Assembly: GCF_017299535.1 (NCBI RefSeq) | Contig: NZ_CP071238.1 | Coordinates: 3,410,001 to 3,474,000, forward strand | Direction: 5' to 3' | DNA: 64,000 nt | Origin: Serratia marcescens subsp. marcescens ATCC 13880 | GTDB lineage: Bacteria > Pseudomonadota > Gammaproteobacteria > Enterobacterales > Enterobacteriaceae | In this document: one piece after another, positions 18,712 to 29,523 of the stretch | Layout of the letters: each line of letters opens with the position of its first letter | Numbering within the stretch: the first letter of the stretch is position 1 | Program-made: the position numbers and the translations under genes | The notes under the pieces: generated by a model | The model's input: the letters and a program-made list of their open reading frames with translations, nothing else | Told to the model about the DNA's origin: nothing | The model's database searches: none

Positions 18712-20322
18712 ATGGCCACTCCTTTGCTCGCTATTCAGGATCTCAGCATCGCCTTCCGCCAGGGCGACACCGTCACGCCGGTGGTCAACGAACTCTCGCT
18801 GCAAATAGCGCCGGCGGAAACGCTGGCGCTGGTAGGGGAATCCGGCTCCGGCAAAAGCGTCACCGCCCTGTCGATACTGCGTCTGCTGCCCGCGCCGCCG
18901 GTGGTTTACCCTGCCGGCGATATTCTGTTCAACGGCGAGTCGTTGTTGCATGCGCCGGAAGCGGCACTGCGCAAGGTGCGCGGCAATCAGATCGCGATGA
19001 TCTTTCAGGAACCGATGGTGTCGCTCAATCCGCTGCACACCATCGAGAAGCAACTGGCGGAGGTGCTGATGCTGCACCGCGGCCTGCGGCGCGAAGCCGC
19101 GCGCGCAGAGATCGTCGAATGCCTGGAGCGCGTCGGCATCCGTCAGGCCAAGAGCCGGCTGCAGGATTACCCGCATCAGCTGTCCGGCGGTGAACGCCAG
19201 CGGGTGATGATCGCCATGGCGGTGTTGACCCGCCCGAAACTGCTGATCGCCGACGAGCCCACCACCGCGCTCGACGTGACTATCCAGGCGCAGATCCTGA
19301 CGCTGCTGCAAGAGCTGAAGCAAGAGATGGGCATGGGGTTGCTGTTTATCACCCATAATCTGAATATCGTGCGCCGCCTGGCGGACAACGTGGCGGTGAT
19401 GCGCCAGGGGCGCTGCGTAGAGCAAAACGGCCGCGCGCAGCTGTTCAGCCGGCCGCAGCATCCCTACACGCAGCAGCTGCTGGCCACCGAAGACGTCGGT
19501 GAGCCGCTGCCGTTGCCTGCCGCGGCCAACGCGCGCTCCGGCGACGAGCGGCCGCTGCTCAAGGTGGAAGATCTGCAGGTGCGCTTCCCCATTCGGCGTG
19601 GCCTGCTGCGCCGCACGGTGGATTATCATTATGCATTGAAATCATTGAGTTTCGAGCTGCGCGCCGGGGAAAGCGTGGGGCTGGTGGGAGAATCCGGCTC
19701 GGGTAAAAGCACCACCGGGCTTGCGCTATTGCGTCTGCTGGCCTCGCAGGGCGCCATCTGGTTCGACGGCGAACCGCTGCACCCGCTCACGATGAAACAG
19801 ATGCTGCCCTACCGCAGCCGAATGCAAATCGTCTTCCAGGATCCTTATTCCGCACTGAATCCGCGCCTGAGCGTGCAGCAGATCATCGCCGAGGGGCTGG
19901 AGGTGCACCAGCGACTTAGCCCCGAGCAGCGGGAACAACGCGTGATCGCGGTGTTGCGGGAAGTCGGCCTGGATCCGCAGCTTCGCCACCGCTATCCCAC
20001 CGAGTTCTCCGGCGGCCAACGCCAGCGTATCGCCATCGCGCGCGCGCTGATCCTGCAGCCGCAGCTGCTGATCCTCGACGAGCCGACCTCTTCACTGGAT
20101 AAATCGGTGCAGGCGCAGATCCTGACGCTGCTGAAATCGCTGCAGCAACGCCATCGGTTGGCATATCTGTTCATCAGCCATGACCTGCAGGTGGTGCGTT
20201 CGCTATGTCACCAGGTCATCGTACTGCGACAGGGGGAAGTGGTTGAACAGGGAGACTGCCGGGCGATTTTCGCGGCGCCCGCGGCCGACTATACCCGTCA
20301 ACTGCTGCAGTTGGCGGATTAG
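18712..20322 (+). CDS. yejF: YejF, double ATPase of the YejABEF importer
   Basis: A 536-residue protein with two fused ABC ATPase domains. Both Walker A motifs (GESGSGKS, twice), both signatures (LSGGERQRV and FSGGQRQRI) and both Walker B motifs (LLIADEPT and LLILDEPT) are intact. The start at 18712 follows the yejE stop directly; an in-frame ATG 24 bases earlier lies inside yejE. Its last gene position and convergent yejG match E. coli. Confidence 0.93.
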   Translation: MATPLLAIQDLSIAFRQGDTVTPVVNELSLQIAPAETLALVGESGSGKSVTALSILRLLPAPPVVYPAGDILFNGESLLHAPEAALRKVRGNQIAMIFQEPMVSLNPLHTIEKQLAEVLMLHRGLRREAARAEIVECLERVGIRQAKSRLQDYPHQLSGGERQRVMIAMAVLTRPKLLIADEPTTALDVTIQAQILTLLQELKQEMGMGLLFITHNLNIVRRLADNVAVMRQGRCVEQNGRAQLFSRPQHPYTQQLLATEDVGEPLPLPAAANARSGDERPLLKVEDLQVRFPIRRGLLRRTVDYHYALKSLSFELRAGESVGLVGESGSGKSTTGLALLRLLASQGAIWFDGEPLHPLTMKQMLPYRSRMQIVFQDPYSALNPRLSVQQIIAEGLEVHQRLSPEQREQRVIAVLREVGLDPQLRHRYPTEFSGGQRQRIAIARALILQPQLLILDEPTSSLDKSVQAQILTLLKSLQQRHRLAYLFISHDLQVVRSLCHQVIVLRQGEVVEQGDCRAIFAAPAADYTRQLLQLAD

Positions 20323-20330
20323 CGGCGAAT

Positions 20331-20675
20331 TCAGAAGGGGTATTGCGCGCTGAGCGGTTCGGCGATCGCGGCGCCGACGTTTTTCAGGCGGCACATGGTG
20401 GCGCTCTCGTCGCTGCGCTGCACGAACAGGCAAGGTTCCCCTTCCCATTCGACGATCGCACAGTCGACCTGAATCTCCTGCAACGACAGATTGAGCTGTT
20501 GCATGACCTGCCAGGCCTCGGCCCCTTCATGGCTGAGCAACTTCAGCCCAATCAGGTTGTTATCTTCGTCTATTCCGTTAAACGGAATCGGTTCGACCTT
20601 CACGCCGGTGAAACCGGATAGCCAACGATAACTTTGCGGCAAGCGATGCACTACCGAAAGTTGGATACTCTCCAC
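20331..20675 (-). CDS. yejG: YejG family protein
   Basis: A 114-residue cytoplasmic protein, the same length as E. coli YejG and similar throughout ([34 protein letters not shown]). Its function is not established. It converges with yejF, eight bases away, with no clear terminator between them. Confidence 0.87.
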   Translation of the reverse strand: MESIQLSVVHRLPQSYRWLSGFTGVKVEPIPFNGIDEDNNLIGLKLLSHEGAEAWQVMQQLNLSLQEIQVDCAIVEWEGEPCLFVQRSDESATMCRLKNVGAAIAEPLSAQYPF

Positions 20676-21268
20676 ATGAAATCCCTAGATTGAAAAGGTG
20701 AAACACTTTTACCTGACAGGGTTACTAAGTTATAGCCGTTGACTCCCGACTCTGCCGCGCACAAATGTTATTTAAATGTAAATTTTGCCGCAAGCCATTA
20801 ACCTGACCCCGTGCTTGCCGATGCCGTGCCACTTTTTGGCGCGCCGTGCGGTGTTATTTCACGGCATTTTGCGACTCAGCTCGCATTTTTGCGTTATATG
20901 TAACCCTTTCCCGCAGCGATCTCAACTCTTTTTTCTTGCAATGCGACTACTTTTTCGTCGCCATATTTTTACAATGAAGAAACATCTTACCCATCACGTT
21001 AGCGCAGGCACTGTTGCTAATACCTTGATTTACATCAATCCTAATACAAACCCCCGCGCTGCTCAGCCAACAGCGCGCCGCGCTACTCGGGGAATATTGG
21101 GCGGCACGCCGGCGGATTTTTTTAACAAAAAGCACACAGATGGGAAAACGGCCAATTAATTAGCTTGCGTATATTTAGCAACAAATTTTTCATTGCCGGT
21201 TGCCCCCTGAAATGGCAGGGCGCACCCCCGTGACGATGCGGAGCGACACGCCCCGCATCGGGAGAACA
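20676..21268. other. 593-base gap between yejG and bcr
   Basis: No credible gene. It holds a perfect FNR/CRP-type palindrome (21025-21038), then a hairpin GCGCTG...CAGCGC (about 21057-21077) and a run of seven T residues at 21117-21123, an arrangement that could encode a short regulatory RNA. The rest is AT-rich and without visible structure. Confidence 0.4.
21025..21038. promoter_or_regulatory. Perfect FNR box
   Basis: TTGATTTACATCAA equals the FNR consensus TTGAT-N4-ATCAA exactly. The nearest coding start on either strand is about 350 bases away (yejG), so the regulated transcript is not obvious. Confidence 0.5.
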
Positions 21269-22465
21269 TCAGGCTGCGCGATCGCGCGGCCGGCTGGCGT
21301 AAACATAGAACAGCACCGCCACGATGCTGCACAGCGCCATCGAGGTGACCATTGGCCAAGCGCTTTTGCCCGGCGCCATCGACAGCACCGCCCCCACCAA
21401 CGCACCGATGCTGAAGCGCAACGTGCCGGCCAGGGAAGAAGCGGTGCCCGCCATATGCGGAAAATCATCCAGGATCACCGCCATGGCGTTGGAGGAGATC
21501 ATCGCGATGCACCCCAGATAGACCGCAACGCCGATCACCAGCGCCCAGAATCCCAGGCCCACGGTGCTCACCGCCATCAGCCACAGCCCCATCGCCAGCT
21601 GTACCAGCAGCCCCAGCTTGAACATCTTGACCGCGCCGAAGCGCCGCACGTTGCGGCTGTTGATCAGCGTCGTCAGGAACAAGAAGACGATGTTCAGCGC
21701 AAAATAGTAACCGAAATGCTGCGGCGAAACGTGGTTCAGTTCGATGTAGACGAACGGCCCGGCGCTGAGGAACGAGAACATGCCCGCAAACGAGAAGGCG
21801 CTGGCCAACATATAACTCAGCACCCGCTTATGGCGGAACAGCGAACCGAAGTTGCCCAGCGTGGTGCGCAGGTGGAACCGTTGTCGCCGCTCTTTCGGCA
21901 ACGTCTCCTTGATGAACAAGGCTACCAGCAGCGAACCGATCAGCGCCGCGGCGCCCATGGTCCAGAAGATGGCGTGCCAGCTGAACCACAGCAACAGCGC
22001 GCCGCCGATCATCGGCGCCAGCAGCGGCGCAATGGTCATCACCAGAATGACGAACGACATCATGCGCGAGAACTCATCCTTGGTGAACATATCGCGCATC
22101 AGGGCGTTGATCACCACGCTGGCGGCCGCCGCCGCCAAACCATGCAGGAAACGCAGCCCGATCAACTGATCGATAGACTGCGCCATGGCACAGGCGCAGC
22201 CGGCGATGGCGAAGATCAGCGTTCCCCACAGGATCACCGGCTTGCGGCCGATGCTGTCCGACATCGGCCCATAGAACAGCTGCCCGAAGGCGAAGCCGAG
22301 CATATAGGCGCTGAGCGTCATCTGCACGCTGCCGGACTCGACGCCAAACTGGGCGGCGATCACCGGCATGCTGGGCAGGTACATGTCGATGGCCAACGGC
22401 ATCAACATGGACAACAGGCCCAGAATGAAAATCAAACCGAGATGAGAGGTTCGGTTCTGTTGCAC
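21269..22465 (-). CDS. bcr: Bcr/CflA family multidrug efflux MFS transporter
   Basis: A 12-helix drug:proton antiporter of the DHA1 family; in E. coli Bcr exports bicyclomycin and sulfonamides. I place the start at the GTG at 22465, which has AAGGAG nine bases upstream and gives 398 residues (E. coli 396); a TTG upstream lacks a binding site. Motifs [34 protein letters not shown] (motif A) and [10 protein letters not shown] (motif C) are present. It sits beside rsuA as in E. coli. Confidence 0.9.
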   Translation of the reverse strand: MQQNRTSHLGLIFILGLLSMLMPLAIDMYLPSMPVIAAQFGVESGSVQMTLSAYMLGFAFGQLFYGPMSDSIGRKPVILWGTLIFAIAGCACAMAQSIDQLIGLRFLHGLAAAAASVVINALMRDMFTKDEFSRMMSFVILVMTIAPLLAPMIGGALLLWFSWHAIFWTMGAAALIGSLLVALFIKETLPKERRQRFHLRTTLGNFGSLFRHKRVLSYMLASAFSFAGMFSFLSAGPFVYIELNHVSPQHFGYYFALNIVFLFLTTLINSRNVRRFGAVKMFKLGLLVQLAMGLWLMAVSTVGLGFWALVIGVAVYLGCIAMISSNAMAVILDDFPHMAGTASSLAGTLRFSIGALVGAVLSMAPGKSAWPMVTSMALCSIVAVLFYVYASRPRDRAA

Positions 22466-22506
22466 GTTCCACGACTCCTTAATCGGCCGCAATCAATGAT
22501 CGGTTA

Positions 22507-23220
22507 TCAGTCCTGCAGGTGCGGCGCGCCCACGCTGGCGATCTCTTCTTCCGTCAATGGGCGGTATTCGCCCGGCGCCAGATCGTCATCCAGCACGATG
22601 GCGCCGATGCGCTCGCGGTGCAACGCGATCACCCGGTTGCCGACGGCGGCGAACATCCGCTTCACCTGGTGGTAGCGCCCTTCGCTGATGGTCAGGCGCA
22701 CCACGTGCTCGTCGACCTGCTCCAGCGTCGCCGGCCGCGTCAGATCTTTCTCGTTGTGCAGTTGCACCCCTTCAGCGAAACGCTGCGCGGTGTCTTCCGC
22801 CAACGGGTGCTCCAGCGTGACCAAATAGGTTTTCTCGCAGTGGTGGCGCGGCGACGTGACGCGGTGCGACCATTGACCGTCGTCGGTCATCAGCACCAGC
22901 CCGGTGGTGTCGATATCCAGCCGCCCGGCGGCGTGCAGCTTGTACGCGACCGGCTCATCGAGGAAATACAGCACCGTCGGATGATCGGGATCGTCGGTAG
23001 AGCAGACGTAGCCCTGCGGTTTGTTGAGCATGAAATAGCGCGGGCCGTTCTGCTGCTGCAGCGGATTGCCGTCGAACGCCACTTCTTGCTCCGGGGTCAG
23101 TTTAATCGCCCCGCTCTTCACCACCTCACCGTCCACGGTGACGCGTTTAGCCCGAAGTTCGCGCGCGACCAGCGCACGGCTGATGCCTAACTGCTGAGAT
23201 AAAAACTTGTCCAATCGCAT
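22507..23220 (-). CDS. rsuA: 16S rRNA pseudouridine(516) synthase RsuA
   Basis: Makes pseudouridine 516 in 16S rRNA. From the ATG at 23220 the protein has 237 residues: an S4-like RNA-binding domain ([22 protein letters not shown]) and the synthase domain with the catalytic aspartate in [17 protein letters not shown]. The frame is open for 27 more codons upstream, but E. coli RsuA begins at MRLDKF. Confidence 0.94.
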   Translation of the reverse strand: MRLDKFLSQQLGISRALVARELRAKRVTVDGEVVKSGAIKLTPEQEVAFDGNPLQQQNGPRYFMLNKPQGYVCSTDDPDHPTVLYFLDEPVAYKLHAAGRLDIDTTGLVLMTDDGQWSHRVTSPRHHCEKTYLVTLEHPLAEDTAQRFAEGVQLHNEKDLTRPATLEQVDEHVVRLTISEGRYHQVKRMFAAVGNRVIALHRERIGAIVLDDDLAPGEYRPLTEEEIASVGAPHLQD

Positions 23221-23538
23221 GGGATCTGCTTTGCCTGTCGTTGTTATGATCGCATTGATCGTATTGCCAAAATATGACGCCCACCGTTGCACCGGGTGCA
23301 AATAGCAGGTTCAGGGGGGAAATCGCGTGGGGGAACAGCGATTGCTGTCACACAAGTATAGCGACACTACGCGTTGCCCGACAGAGGTAATTTTCACGCT
23401 TCTCGCACCGCGCGCGCGCAGAAGGCATAATAGTAGAAATTTTTCGGCCGCCCGGGGCGTAAAATGTCGCTGTTTCTGTGGGAACGGAGGCGACAAGATC
23501 TGTACCCGGCGGCCCATTCCACTCTACGGCGTTCATTT

Positions 23539-25296
23539 ATGGCCTTTACCCTACGCCCCTACCAACTGGAAGCGGTCGAAGCCACCATCAACCATTTCCG
23601 GCGGCGTCCCGAACCGGCGCTGATCGTGCTGCCGACCGGCGCCGGCAAAAGCCTGGTGATCGCCGAACTGGCGAAGCGCGCCCGTGGGCGGGTGCTGGTG
23701 TTGGCGCACGTCAAGGAACTGGTGGCGCAAAACCACGCCAAATACTGCGCCTACGGCCTGGAGGCGGACATCTTCGCCGCCGGCCTGCAACAAAAAGAAA
23801 GCGCCGGCAAGGTGGTGTTCGGCAGCGTGCAGTCGGTGGCGCGCAACCTGCCGCTGTTCGACGGCGCCTTTTCGCTGCTGATCGTCGATGAATGCCACCG
23901 CATCAGCGATGACGACGACAGCCAGTACCAACAAATCATCCAGCATTTGCAGAAAACCAACCCGCAGCTGCGGCTGCTGGGGTTGACCGCCACGCCCTAT
24001 CGTCTGGGCAAGGGCTGGATTTACCAGTATCACTACCACGGTTTCACCCGTGGCGACGGCGCCAGCCTGTTTCGCGACTGCATCTATGAGCTGCCGCTGC
24101 GCTATATGATTAAGAACGGCTTCCTGGTGCCGCCTGAGCGGCTGGACATGCCGATTGTGCAGTACGATTTCAGCCGGCTGGAGGCCAGAAGCAACGGCCT
24201 GTTCAGCGAAGCGGATCTGAACCGCGAGCTGAAGCGGCAAAACCGCGTCACGCCGCACATCATCAGCCAGATTGTGGAATACGCTGAGGATCGCAAAGGC
24301 GTGATGATCTTCGCCGCCACCGTCGAACACGCCCGCGAGATCCACGGCCTGCTGCCGAACGGCGAAGCCGCGCTGGTCAGCGCCGAAACGCCACCCGCCG
24401 AGCGCGATGCGCTGATCGAGGCGTTCAAACAGCAGCGGCTGCGCTATCTGGTCAACGTCGCGGTATTGACCACCGGTTTCGACGCGCCGCACGTCGATCT
24501 GATCGCGATCCTGCGCCCGACCGAGTCCGTCAGCCTGTATCAGCAGATCGTCGGCCGCGGGCTGCGGCTGGCGCCTGGCAAGGAAGATTGTCTGATCCTC
24601 GATTACGCCGGCAACCCGCACGATCTGTTCACGCCGGAGGTCGGCGTCAGCAAGCCGCACGGCGACAGCCAGCCGGTGCAGGTGTTCTGCCCGGCCTGCG
24701 GCTTCGCCAATCTGTTCTGGGGCAAGTGCACCGAGAACGGCGACATTATCGAGCACTACGGCCGCCGCTGCCAGGGGTGGCTGGAAGACGACGACTGCCA
24801 CCGCGAACAGTGCGATTACCGCTTCCGGTTCAAGAGCTGCCCGCACTGCGGCGCGGAGAACGACATCGCCGCACGCCGCTGCCATCAGTGTCAGGAGGTG
24901 CTGGTCGATCCCGACGACATGCTGAAGGCGGCGCTGAAGCTGAAAGACGCGCTGGTGCTGCGCTGCGGCGGCATGGAGCTGCAAAGCGGCCGCGATGACA
25001 AGGGCGAATGGCTGAAGGCCACCTATTACGACGAGGACGGCACCAGCACCAGCGAGCGTTTCCGCCTGCAGACGCCGGCGCAGCGCAAAGCGTTCGAGAT
25101 GCTGTTCCTGCGCCCGCACCAGCGCGCACCGGGCGTGCCGTTCGCCTGGCACACCGCCGCCGACGTGCTGGCGCAACAGCAGGCGCTGCGCCATCCGGAT
25201 TTCGTGGTGGCGCGCAAACGCGGCCAGTTTTGGCAAGTGCGCGAGAAAGTGTTCGATTATCAAGGCCGTTTCCGCCGCGCCAATCAATTGACCTGA
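23539..25296 (+). CDS. radD: RadD (YejH), superfamily 2 DNA repair ATPase
   Basis: A 585-residue SF2 helicase-like ATPase (E. coli 586) involved in double-strand break repair with SSB and RecA. Visible motifs are LPTGAGKS (Walker A, near residue 36), VDECHR (Walker B), GLTATPYR, and QIVGRGLR (motif VI). A zinc-binding cysteine set (CPACGF, CxxCG pairs) follows the helicase core. The ATG at 23539 has only a weak binding site; an upstream start at 23464 is possible but lacks family sequence. Confidence 0.92.
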   Translation: MAFTLRPYQLEAVEATINHFRRRPEPALIVLPTGAGKSLVIAELAKRARGRVLVLAHVKELVAQNHAKYCAYGLEADIFAAGLQQKESAGKVVFGSVQSVARNLPLFDGAFSLLIVDECHRISDDDDSQYQQIIQHLQKTNPQLRLLGLTATPYRLGKGWIYQYHYHGFTRGDGASLFRDCIYELPLRYMIKNGFLVPPERLDMPIVQYDFSRLEARSNGLFSEADLNRELKRQNRVTPHIISQIVEYAEDRKGVMIFAATVEHAREIHGLLPNGEAALVSAETPPAERDALIEAFKQQRLRYLVNVAVLTTGFDAPHVDLIAILRPTESVSLYQQIVGRGLRLAPGKEDCLILDYAGNPHDLFTPEVGVSKPHGDSQPVQVFCPACGFANLFWGKCTENGDIIEHYGRRCQGWLEDDDCHREQCDYRFRFKSCPHCGAENDIAARRCHQCQEVLVDPDDMLKAALKLKDALVLRCGGMELQSGRDDKGEWLKATYYDEDGTSTSERFRLQTPAQRKAFEMLFLRPHQRAPGVPFAWHTAADVLAQQQALRHPDFVVARKRGQFWQVREKVFDYQGRFRRANQLT

Positions 25297-25327
25297 GCGA
25301 ACGGTCCTCAATCTGGACAGGTTTTCG

Positions 25328-25356
25328 TTGCCCTGCGGGCGGCTTTCCGTTAAAAT
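25328..25356 (+). promoter_or_regulatory. Promoter of rplY
   Basis: TTGCCC and TAAAAT (25351-25356) with 17-base spacing lie about 100 bases upstream of the rplY start. Confidence 0.55.
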
Positions 25357-25458
25357 GCCGCGCGCTTTACCTGGGCCTGCTCGGCGTTAAAGCGGATTTC
25401 CGAACTTGCTACTTGGGTCGCCTGTAGCAGGGTAAATTTTCTTTTAAGAGAAAAAACA

Positions 25459-25743
25459 ATGTTCACTATCAATGCAGAAGTACGTAAAGACCAGGGTAAA
25501 GGTGCGAGCCGCCGCCTGCGTGCAGCAAACAAATTCCCAGCTATCGTTTACGGTGGCAAAGAAGCTGCAGTTTCCATCGAATTGGACCATGATTCTGTTA
25601 AGAACATGGAAGCTAAACCAGAATTCTACAGCGAAGCAGTAACTCTGGTTATCGACGGTAAAGAAACCAAAGTTAAGGTTCAGGCTGTACAGCGTCACCC
25701 GTTCAAGCCAAAACTGGCTCACATCGACTTCGTTCGCGTTTAA
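25459..25743 (+). CDS. rplY: 50S ribosomal protein L25
   Basis: The 94-residue single-domain L25 that binds 5S rRNA. The sequence [20 protein letters not shown] through [15 protein letters not shown] is typical. Codon use is strongly biased towards frequent codons (CGT, GGT, AAA), unlike the GC-rich genes around it, as expected of a highly expressed gene. It has its own promoter and terminator. Confidence 0.97.
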   Translation: MFTINAEVRKDQGKGASRRLRAANKFPAIVYGGKEAAVSIELDHDSVKNMEAKPEFYSEAVTLVIDGKETKVKVQAVQRHPFKPKLAHIDFVRV

Positions 25744-25784
25744 TCGCTACGTTTTCGAACCTTTCGGGACGCCGAAATAAAGAA

Positions 25785-25806
25785 CGCCGCAATTGCGGCG
25801 TTTTTT
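25785..25806. terminator. Terminator between rplY and yejK
   Basis: Stem CGCCGC/GCGGCG with loop AATT and six T residues, between convergent genes. Confidence 0.85.
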
Positions 25807-25827
25807 ATTGTCTGCGATTCGGCGCGC

Positions 25828-26835
25828 TTACTTGCCGCTGCCGGTCCGGCGTTGCAGCTGATCGCGCAGGTTCGGCGGCGTGCCTCTGATGGTCAGCGTG
25901 TCGGTGGCCGCATCCCAGAAAATGCGCTCGCCCAGCAGCATGGCGTCGAAATTCAGGCTGATGCCGCCGCCGCTGCCGGCAAATTTGGTCAGCTGGCGCA
26001 GCGTGCCGCGATCCGCCGGGAAGCTTTCCTCCAACTCATACCCTTGCTCGCTGGAGAACTGCATGAAGTCTTTCTCGCCGACCGGCGACAGCTCCTGCGA
26101 CAGGGCCTGCAGTTCAATCTCTTCGCCCGCCTGCAGCTGTTCGTTGCAGTAGCTGTACACCTGTTGGCGCACCGACTGGCGCTCGTTCTTGTCCAACTGC
26201 GCATCGGCGCAGTAGTCGTCCACCGCCTGCAGCAGCCCGCGGTTTTGCGCCTTGGTGTCCAACCCTTCGGACGCCGCCAGGAAATCCATGAAGAAGTCGG
26301 CGACCTTGCGGCCTACGCGCCCGCGCAGGAAGGTCAAATAGCGGGTCGATTCCGGGTTGGTTTCCCATTCGGTCAGATCGATGCGCGCGACGATATCGGC
26401 GTTGTTGATGTCCAGATAGTGCGTGGTGTTGATATCCAGTTCTTCGTTGACGCGCATGCTGTTACGGCTGTTCAGCACCGCGATCAGCAAGTACTCCACC
26501 GCCAGATAACGGTATTGGCCGAACAGCACCACGCCGCCTTCGGCAAACGGATACTTCGCCAGTTCGTCGCGCAGGCGGCCGGTCGCCGCGCGGCTGAAGG
26601 CCAGAAAGTCCTTATCGTCCTTGCGGCAAGTGCGCAGCGCTTCCGCCAGCTCGCTGCCTTCGTTGAACAGGCCCAAGGCCTTGCTCTTGGCGCTGTAGAC
26701 GCGATGCAGTTCCGTCATCATTTCTTCCACCGCCGCGTTGGTGGGAAGCAAGGTATCGCGCAACACCACGTCCAGCGTTTGCTCGTCGCGTTTCACCAAT
26801 TGGTGCAGAGCGATCTGGTCGATATCCAGACTCAT
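25828..26835 (-). CDS. yejK: Nucleoid-associated protein YejK (NdpA)
   Basis: A 335-residue DNA-binding nucleoid protein; the E. coli homologue interacts with topoisomerase IV and gyrase. The start has a perfect AGGAGG. The family N-terminus ([20 protein letters not shown]) and the conserved [17 protein letters not shown] are visible. It is divergent from yejL, as in E. coli. Confidence 0.93.
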   Translation of the reverse strand: MSLDIDQIALHQLVKRDEQTLDVVLRDTLLPTNAAVEEMMTELHRVYSAKSKALGLFNEGSELAEALRTCRKDDKDFLAFSRAATGRLRDELAKYPFAEGGVVLFGQYRYLAVEYLLIAVLNSRNSMRVNEELDINTTHYLDINNADIVARIDLTEWETNPESTRYLTFLRGRVGRKVADFFMDFLAASEGLDTKAQNRGLLQAVDDYCADAQLDKNERQSVRQQVYSYCNEQLQAGEEIELQALSQELSPVGEKDFMQFSSEQGYELEESFPADRGTLRQLTKFAGSGGGISLNFDAMLLGERIFWDAATDTLTIRGTPPNLRDQLQRRTGSGK

Positions 26836-27046
26836 GATAAATCCTCCTGTTCTTTAGGCGCGTATTCAAACACTGAAGACCCCGCCCTGCAATACTAAAA
26901 AGCCGCGGCAAACCGGAAAGGCGCTGCGAGGAGCAGCCCCGCCACGGGCGCCCCCTTCCCCAAATGACAGGAAGTGATAAAAGAGCGGAAAATCACTGCC
27001 CTATACGGTAAGATAGGGCACTTTGCAGATTACTAAGCGCAATTTT

Positions 27047-27274
27047 ATGCCACAATCATCCCGTTACAGTGACGAACACGTTGAACAACTGCTCTCAGAG
27101 CTGGTCAATGTTCTGGAAAAACACCATACCCCCACCGATCTTTCCCTGATGGTGCTGGGCAACATGGTCACTAATTTGATCAACACCAGCGTTGCCCCCG
27201 CGCAGCGGAAAACCCTGGCAAGATCGTTCGCGGAAGCCCTGCAGGCTTCTGTCCGTGAAGATAAAGCACATTAA
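27047..27274 (+). CDS. yejL: YejL, UPF0352 family protein
   Basis: A 75-residue protein nearly identical in pattern to E. coli YejL (PQxSRYSDExVEQLL, [25 protein letters not shown] ending). The function is unknown. The start at 27047 gives exactly the family length. It lies nine bases upstream of lapC and is probably cotranscribed with it. Confidence 0.9.
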   Translation: MPQSSRYSDEHVEQLLSELVNVLEKHHTPTDLSLMVLGNMVTNLINTSVAPAQRKTLARSFAEALQASVREDKAH

Positions 27275-27283
27275 TATTGACTT

Positions 27284-29065
27284 ATGGTGACAAACCGTCA
27301 GCGTTATCGTGAAAAAGTCTCCCAGATGATCAGCTGGGGGCACTGGTTCGCCTTATTCAACATCCTGCTCGCCCTTGGGCTGGGCAGCCGCTACCTGTTT
27401 GTCACCGACTGGCCCGCATCCCTGCTGGGCCGGGTCTATGCCTTTGTCAGCGTGCTGGGGCATTTCAGCTTTATCGTGTTCGCCGGCTATTTGCTGGTGA
27501 TCTTCCCGCTCACCTTCGTGGTGATGTCGCAGCGGCTGCTGCGATTTATTTCCGCCGCGCTGGCCACCATCGGGCTCACGCTGTTGCTGGTCGACAGCGA
27601 AGTGTTCTCCCATTTCCACCTGCACCTCAATCCGGTGGTGTGGGATCTGGTGGTCAACCCGGATCAAAGCGAACTGTCGCGTGACTGGCAGCTGATGTTT
27701 ATCTGCGTGCCGGTGATCTTCCTGGTGGAGATGCTGTTCGGCACCTGGAGCTGGCAGAAGCTGCGCAGCCTGAACCGCCGCCGCTTCGGCAAACCGCTGG
27801 CGGCGCTGTTTATCAGCGCCTTTTTCGCGTCGCACCTGATTTACATTTGGGCTGACGCCAACTTCTATCGCCCGATCACCATGCAGCGGGCCAACCTGCC
27901 GCTCTCGTACCCGATGACCGCGCGCAAGTTCCTCGAAAAACACGGCCTGCTCGACCAGCAAGAGTATGAGCGCCGTCTGGTGCAACAGGGCAACCCGGAA
28001 GCGGTGTCGGTGGAGTATCCGCTCAGCGATCTCAGCTACGGCGATCAAGGCAGCGGCTATAACCTGCTGATGATCGTAGTGGACGGCATTCGCGCCAAAG
28101 ACGTGGCGCAGGACATGCCAACCCTGACCCGCTTCGCCCAGGAAAACGTGCGTTTCAGCGATCATTACAGTTCGGGCAACCATGCCGATACCGGGCTGTT
28201 CGGCCTGTTCTACGGCATTTCCCCGACCTATCTGGACAGCGTGCTCGCCGGCCGCAAGCCGTCGGCACTGATCAATGCGCTCGGCGATCGGGGCTACCAG
28301 CTGGGGCTGTTCTCCTCCGATGGCTTCAATGCCAGCCTGTACCGCCAGGCCCTGTTGACCGACTTCTCGCTGCCGACGCCGGCGCCGCAAAGCGACGCCC
28401 AGACCACCCAGCAATGGCAGCGTTGGCTGGCAGAGCAGGGTAGCAAAGAGCCGTGGTTCTCCTATATCAACTTCAGCGGCGCCGAGCCGACCGAAGGCGA
28501 CAAAAAACCGGTCCCGGCCGACTTTATTCGGCGCTATCGCGCCGGCGCGCAAGATGTGGATACCCAGATAGCCCAGGTGCTGGACACGCTGAAACAGCGC
28601 GGCCTGCTGGATAAAACCGTGGTGGTAATCACCGCCGAGCACGGCGTCGAGTTCAACGACAGCGGCAAAGGCCAATGGGGCGCCGGCACCGCCTTCAACC
28701 AGGCGCAGCTACAGGTGCCGTTGGTGATCCACTGGCCGGGCACCCCGGCGCAGACCATCAGCAAGCTGACCGGCCATAACGACGTCATGCGCACCTTGAT
28801 GCAACGCCTGTTGCACGTGAAAACCGCGCCGAAAGACTATTCGCAAGGCGAGGATCTGTTCACCGCCCAGCGCCGCAACAACTGGATCGCCACCGGCGAT
28901 GGCAACCAGCTGGTGATAACCACGCCGACACAAACGCTGATGCTGGACAACAGCGGTAACTATCGCGTCTACGATCAGAACGGCGAAGAGATAAAGGACG
29001 AGAAACCGCAGCTTGCTCTGCTGTTGCAGGTGTTGACCGATGTAAAACGCTTTATCGCCAACTAA
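27284..29065 (+). CDS. lapC: LapC (YejM/PbgA), lipopolysaccharide synthesis regulator
   Basis: Inner-membrane protein of 593 residues with five N-terminal membrane helices (about residues 20-190) and a periplasmic domain of the alkaline phosphatase/sulfatase fold. It senses periplasmic LPS and controls LpxC proteolysis through LapB. The domain begins with NLLMIVVDGIRAKDV and has ITAEHGVEFNDSGKGQWGAGTAFNQAQLQVPLVIHWPG. The conserved sequence around the membrane-domain interface (residues about 190-220) is intact, so the protein looks functional. Confidence 0.94.
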   Translation: MVTNRQRYREKVSQMISWGHWFALFNILLALGLGSRYLFVTDWPASLLGRVYAFVSVLGHFSFIVFAGYLLVIFPLTFVVMSQRLLRFISAALATIGLTLLLVDSEVFSHFHLHLNPVVWDLVVNPDQSELSRDWQLMFICVPVIFLVEMLFGTWSWQKLRSLNRRRFGKPLAALFISAFFASHLIYIWADANFYRPITMQRANLPLSYPMTARKFLEKHGLLDQQEYERRLVQQGNPEAVSVEYPLSDLSYGDQGSGYNLLMIVVDGIRAKDVAQDMPTLTRFAQENVRFSDHYSSGNHADTGLFGLFYGISPTYLDSVLAGRKPSALINALGDRGYQLGLFSSDGFNASLYRQALLTDFSLPTPAPQSDAQTTQQWQRWLAEQGSKEPWFSYINFSGAEPTEGDKKPVPADFIRRYRAGAQDVDTQIAQVLDTLKQRGLLDKTVVVITAEHGVEFNDSGKGQWGAGTAFNQAQLQVPLVIHWPGTPAQTISKLTGHNDVMRTLMQRLLHVKTAPKDYSQGEDLFTAQRRNNWIATGDGNQLVITTPTQTLMLDNSGNYRVYDQNGEEIKDEKPQLALLLQVLTDVKRFIAN

Positions 29066-29100
29066 CTGCTTAAAACTAAAGCAATCAAGTGGCGAGGCGC

Positions 29101-29131
29101 TTGCATTAACATCGGGAATCGGTAGTATGAT
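29101..29131 (+). promoter_or_regulatory. Promoter of tRNA-Pro
   Basis: TTGCAT (29101-29106) with TAGTAT (29123-29128) at 16-base spacing lies just upstream of the tRNA. Confidence 0.4.
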
Positions 29132-29143
29132 TTTTCATAGCGT

Positions 29144-29220
29144 CGGCATGTAGCGCAGCCTGGTAGCGCACCGTCATGGGGTGTCGGGGGTCGGAGGTTC
29201 GAATCCTCTCATGCCGACCA
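29144..29220 (+). tRNA. proL: tRNA-Pro(GGG)
   Basis: A 77-base cloverleaf beginning CGGCATG and ending CATGCCGACCA. The anticodon loop TCATGGGGT contains GGG, the T arm is GGAGGTTCGAATCCTC, and CCA is encoded. It is nearly identical to E. coli proL, which also follows yejM. Confidence 0.97.
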
Positions 29221-29230
29221 AATTTAAGAA

Positions 29231-29257
29231 AACCTGCTGTTACAGCAGGTTTTTTTT
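29231..29257 (+). terminator. tRNA-Pro terminator, copy 1
   Basis: Stem AACCTGCTG/CAGCAGGTT with loop TTA and a run of T residues. Confidence 0.9.
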
Positions 29258-29394
29258 CGTCTGCGCGTCGAGAGGATGAGAATCTCCGAAGGAGGTTTGA
29301 GCCGAACGAAGTGAGACCACGTTGCTTTAGCAACGGCCCGCAGGGCAAGCATCGAAGACGCGCATAATCCTCTCATGCCGACCAAATTCAAGAA

Positions 29395-29421
29395 AACCTG
29401 CTGTTACAGCAGGTTTTTTTT
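29395..29421 (+). terminator. tRNA-Pro terminator, copy 2
   Basis: Identical to copy 1, in the second repeat, 164 bases downstream. Confidence 0.85.
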
Positions 29422-29523
29422 CGTCTGCACGTCGAGAGGATGAGAGCGCAGCCGCTGCGCCACTGTCTCCCCCAACGATCATTGCGCGCCTCGCGTTAGC
29501 GATGGCCTTTCTCCTTACCAGGC

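Larger units (their letters stand above)
29202..29445. repeat. 80-bp direct repeat carrying the tRNA-Pro 3' end and its terminator
   Basis: 29202-29281 and 29366-29445 are identical at 78 of 80 positions. Each copy has the last 19 bases of the tRNA, the hairpin terminator and 24 bases beyond it. The 84 bases between the copies (29282-29365) hold an inverted repeat CGTTGCTTTAGCAACG and no gene. A 3'-end duplication of this kind is what integrase-mediated insertion and loss, or unequal recombination, leaves behind. Confidence 0.85.

Noticed and set aside
21200-22675. 491-codon plus-strand frame over bcr and rsuA
   Set aside because: Shadow of two well-recognised minus-strand genes.
29366-29384. 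Second tRNA-Pro gene
   Set aside because: Only the last 19 bases of the tRNA are present; no anticodon or D arm.
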